This document shows positions 9,501 through 11,426 of a DNA stretch of 11,426 nt, in pieces. Made by a program: the position numbers and the translations under genes. Source of the DNA: Ganoderma boninense (taxonomy: Eukaryota > Basidiomycota > Agaricomycetes > Polyporales > Polyporaceae); the NCBI GenBank assembly GCA_002900995.3, contig PJEW03000073.1, forward strand, positions 1 through 11,426, in the 5' to 3' direction. The stretch's first letter is position 1, and each line of letters starts with the position of its first letter. The notes beneath the pieces are model-generated. The model was not told the origin of the DNA, did no database searches, and saw nothing but the letters and a program-made list of their open reading frames with translations.

Positions 9501-10463
9501 ATGTCCCAGCTTCCAGGGAAAAGACCAAAACGGAGAAGCTGCGTGGTATACGGCGCAGCGGTCTTCGTTGCCTCATCTTCGGAACATGCACAGAATAGGA
9601 CCTTGACCTGGGTTAATCCGTGCTCATGTACAACTGTCATCGGCCGTGGGCCTCGGGTTTGAGTTGTGCAGGGATCCCCATTATGGCCCAAGTTGATGAC
9701 GAACTTGTCCAATGCCCCCAAAGACCGCCGTTGCCAGAATCGGCGCGCAGGTTCCCAGACCTCAATCCGGTGAAATGGGTTGCGAACGTGGTCGCGAATG
9801 ATACATTCCTCGCACACGACAGGAGCGTGGTAGCAGTCGAAGCATCGATAGAAGGGCGGATGCAAGGCCTTCTGGCACGACCCGGGACACTGCTTCCCTG
9901 AGGGCGGACCTTCATCTCTGGCGAGCAATTCTTTCTGCGCGACAATCGCGCACTTCAAGAACGCTTCTAGCCGCGACCCGACAGGCTGGAAATTTATCAG
10001 AGAGAGGTGTAAACTAGAAGGTTAACAGACGTACAACAGTGTTATTCACTTTAGCTTTCTTCGTGGGAGGTGTACCATCGTCTAGACCGTCATGAGGCCG
10101 TCTTTCAGGCTTTGGGATCATAGGCATGGAGAGGGAGGGGCTCGCGTGTGCCTCACCGACGCGGGTCTGGCCGCGCAAGAAATTCTCCAGACCAATGTTA
10201 GGGCGAATGGGAAGGCTTAGGTTGAGGCCTAGCGGCTGGGACCCTGGATACTGTCGTGCCGCGGCGAAGCGATCAATAGTGGAGGGGACTGTATCGCTAG
10301 GAGGAGGTGGACGAGAAGAAGGGCGTTGGGTCGGATAGTTGCGCGTGGCGGCAAAGGCATCGGGAAGACCACGGAGATTGTCAGCTTCGAGGTTCGACGA
10401 GGAAGCATCGGAGTCTGGGTGGTTCAGCGTGGCGGTGGAATCACCAGTCGAATGTGGGTTCAT
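6541..10463 (-). CDS. KDZ-family transposase with CxC2 cysteine cluster (11 exons, intact)
   Basis: DNA transposase of the Kyakuja-Dileera-Zisupton superfamily, expected to act in the nucleus on its own element's ends. Minus-strand exons: 10463-10035, 9985-9368, 9317-9133, 9069-8904, 8846-8710, 8663-8251, 8194-7816, 7761-6989, 6940-6766, 6694-6660, 6602-6541; introns 46-71 bp; 1123 aa, no stop or frameshift. Residues 1-143 are Ser/Pro-rich, with a nuclear-signal-like PPTKKAKV near the exon end. The CxC2 zinc cluster (about 144-349) has C176, C180, C191, C194, C201, C204, H209 and H215, then FHRIEVW, INLGHNGDPC, LFCAC and DYHLLSLQ. The linker contains LGVLCPACP. Candidate catalytic residues are D421 (HAVDGNF), D538 (GYDINCQY) and E606/E609 (TDGEALERIWS), with FSGRVSG, FLPGVG and TKEMSSGHRHD between or after them. 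The C-terminal helical part contains EEVNLLREEMRRT. The start is uncertain: an in-frame ATG at 10562 would add 33 residues. The last two exons are least certain; alternative splicing there still reaches the same stop at 6541. Confidence 0.88.
7762..7815 (-). other. Probable GC-AG intron in the KDZ transposase gene
   Basis: On the minus strand the preceding exon ends GAAAG, followed by GCAAGC rather than GT, and the intron closes with TATATAG. Length is 54 bp and a GCTGATAAT branch-like site is present, both typical of this gene. The splice joins LERE to RDRLLDHLE in frame. A GT donor (GTCGTG) 12 bp inside would give a 42-bp intron and also keep the frame, adding four residues, but it is a poor donor and unusually short. 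Confidence 0.6.
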
Positions 10464-10860
10464 ATCGTCTGGGGAGGGCGATGCTATGGGTCTTGGACTC
10501 GAGGAACAAGATGGTTGTGGATTCAACTCGAAGAGTGCGCAGGGTGCTAGACGACTTAACATACACGGCAGACGATTAGGTAGGGACTGTAGGGCTTGAT
10601 CAAGCCACGGGGATAGGTAGGATGGCTGGGAATGGGGGCCGACGGAAAAACAAAGGGAAGGGGATGACGCCAAAGTCCAGGCCGGGGATCGAACGACAAG
10701 GGGAGGATGAACGTGTGCTATTTCACAATCACAAGGCCGAGGATTGATGGACGGAGGGAGTTGGGGCGGACATCAACAAAGGGACCCAAACGGGACAGCA
10801 GAAAGTGAACGGCCTCGGGAGGGTATACCACATAGTTCCACTATTGGGTCCTGTATATAC

Positions 10861-10979
10861 CACTCACCCGGTGAGTGTAATTCCATGGACTTGCTGCGCG
10901 GCCGGTCCCGGCCGGTGGGTCCGTGTATAGGTGGGTGTGTAGTCCGGCCGGGTATGGCTATTACGAACCCCCCGGCCGG
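10861..10979. repeat. Palindrome and GGCCGG hairpin cluster upstream of the transposase
   Basis: CACTCACCCGGTGAGTG (10861-10877) is a perfect 17-bp palindrome around a central C. GGCCGG occurs at 10900, 10910, 10946 and 10974. CCGGCCGGG (10944-10952) and CCCGGCCGG (10971-10979) can pair as a 9-bp stem over an 18-base loop. The position, about 300-500 bp upstream of the transposase start, fits a promoter or a subterminal transposase-binding region. Confidence 0.65.
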
Positions 10980-10980
10980 A

Positions 10981-11426
10981 GAGCACTTCCGGTTACATGT
11001 GGGCGCTCCATTGGTGGTACGGTAAAGGTCCATTATGTAGCTTTATGTGCAGATCCTGTGAGCAAGCTGTGCGCTCGGAGCTGACATCATCTGCTCAACG
11101 GTTACTCTGGACAGAATTATACATCTATTGGACGACATCCTACTATGCGAGTGCCGTATAAGACAAGGACTGCATTTCCGTCCGCGTATTCCATATTAGC
11201 GCCAGCCATGGGAAGCAGGGCGGGTGTATGGCACTGCCTCGGGTTCAAGTTGCACCACCTCTTATGATATATGTGCTTCAACCATGGACATTAATGGTCA
11301 GGGAAACACCTTACCTGGTCTGCGCAATGCAGGAATGACCGTATGGAAGGCAATATGTGGTGATCTCTACCATGCTATACAATACCTATCGCTGCAAGTG
11401 CGGACAGCAGAATGGAGCTCTCAGAC
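10981..11426. other. Right-edge region without a supportable gene
   Basis: No open frame here shows a recognisable protein. On the minus strand, near 11320-11375, a short frame (MVEITTYCLPYGH) ends at a consensus-like donor CAG|GTAAGG. That could mark an exon of a gene extending past the right edge, but no second exon could be matched, so no gene is called. Confidence 0.4.

Larger units (their letters stand above)
6292..10979 (-). mobile_element. KDZ DNA transposon (limits provisional)
   Basis: The element is inferred from the complete KDZ transposase gene, with repeat-rich non-coding flanks on both sides: the phased GATACATC cluster on the left and the GGCCGG/palindrome region on the right. 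No matching long terminal inverted repeats or 8-bp target duplication could be confirmed by eye, so the limits are only outer guesses. The Plavaka-like ORF at 5178-6277, in the same direction, could belong to a separate older insertion. Confidence 0.4.

Noticed and set aside
10744..11033. Open frames on both strands near the right end
   Set aside because: They run through the palindromic GGCCGG region, are mutually antisense and show no protein-family features.

Overview
This window looks like nuclear DNA from a filamentous basidiomycete, most likely an Agaricomycete. The reasons are: introns of about 45-95 bp with GT..AG ends and CTGAY-type branch sites; an F-box protein with an N-terminal coiled coil, a design common in mushroom-forming fungi; and two fungal transposon proteins, a CxC2/KDZ transposase and a Plavaka-type C-terminal module. 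No RNA gene, CRISPR array or bacterial-type operon is visible. All gene models were built by eye from the sequence.

Layout, left to right. (1) 1-553 is GC-rich, with a weak open frame on + that may be the 3' end of a gene running off the left edge. (2) 554-896 is an AT-richer spacer. (3) About 897-2108 (+) is a badly decayed FAD-dependent monooxygenase gene (TetX/salicylate-hydroxylase-like). Its motifs are in the right order but scattered over all three frames. (4) 2463-4713 (-) is an intact three-exon F-box gene of 693 aa with an N-terminal coiled coil and an acidic tail. (5) 4714-5177 is an intergenic strip with a striking near-palindrome and a repeated hairpin motif. (6) 5178-6277 (-) is a two-exon, 348-aa ORF matching the C-terminal module of Plavaka/CACTA-like fungal transposon proteins, cut off at its N-terminus. 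(7) 6292-6395 is a small cluster of phased GATACATC/GATGTATC repeats. (8) 6541-10463 (-) is a KDZ transposase that can be fully reconstructed: 11 exons, 1123 aa, with a CxC2 cysteine cluster and D-D-E residues in place. (9) 10800-10980 holds palindromes and four GGCCGG motifs upstream of the transposase. (10) From 10981 to the right edge no gene could be supported.

The right 60% of the window is a mobile-element neighbourhood, with a possibly active KDZ transposon next to a truncated Plavaka-like piece. It adjoins a host-type F-box gene and a dead oxidoreductase gene. The KDZ transposase can be recovered only by splicing: raw open reading frames make it look like a string of broken fragments. 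The most useful results are its intact reading frame, one probable GC-AG intron, and the repeat clusters that may be the elements' transposase-binding ends.
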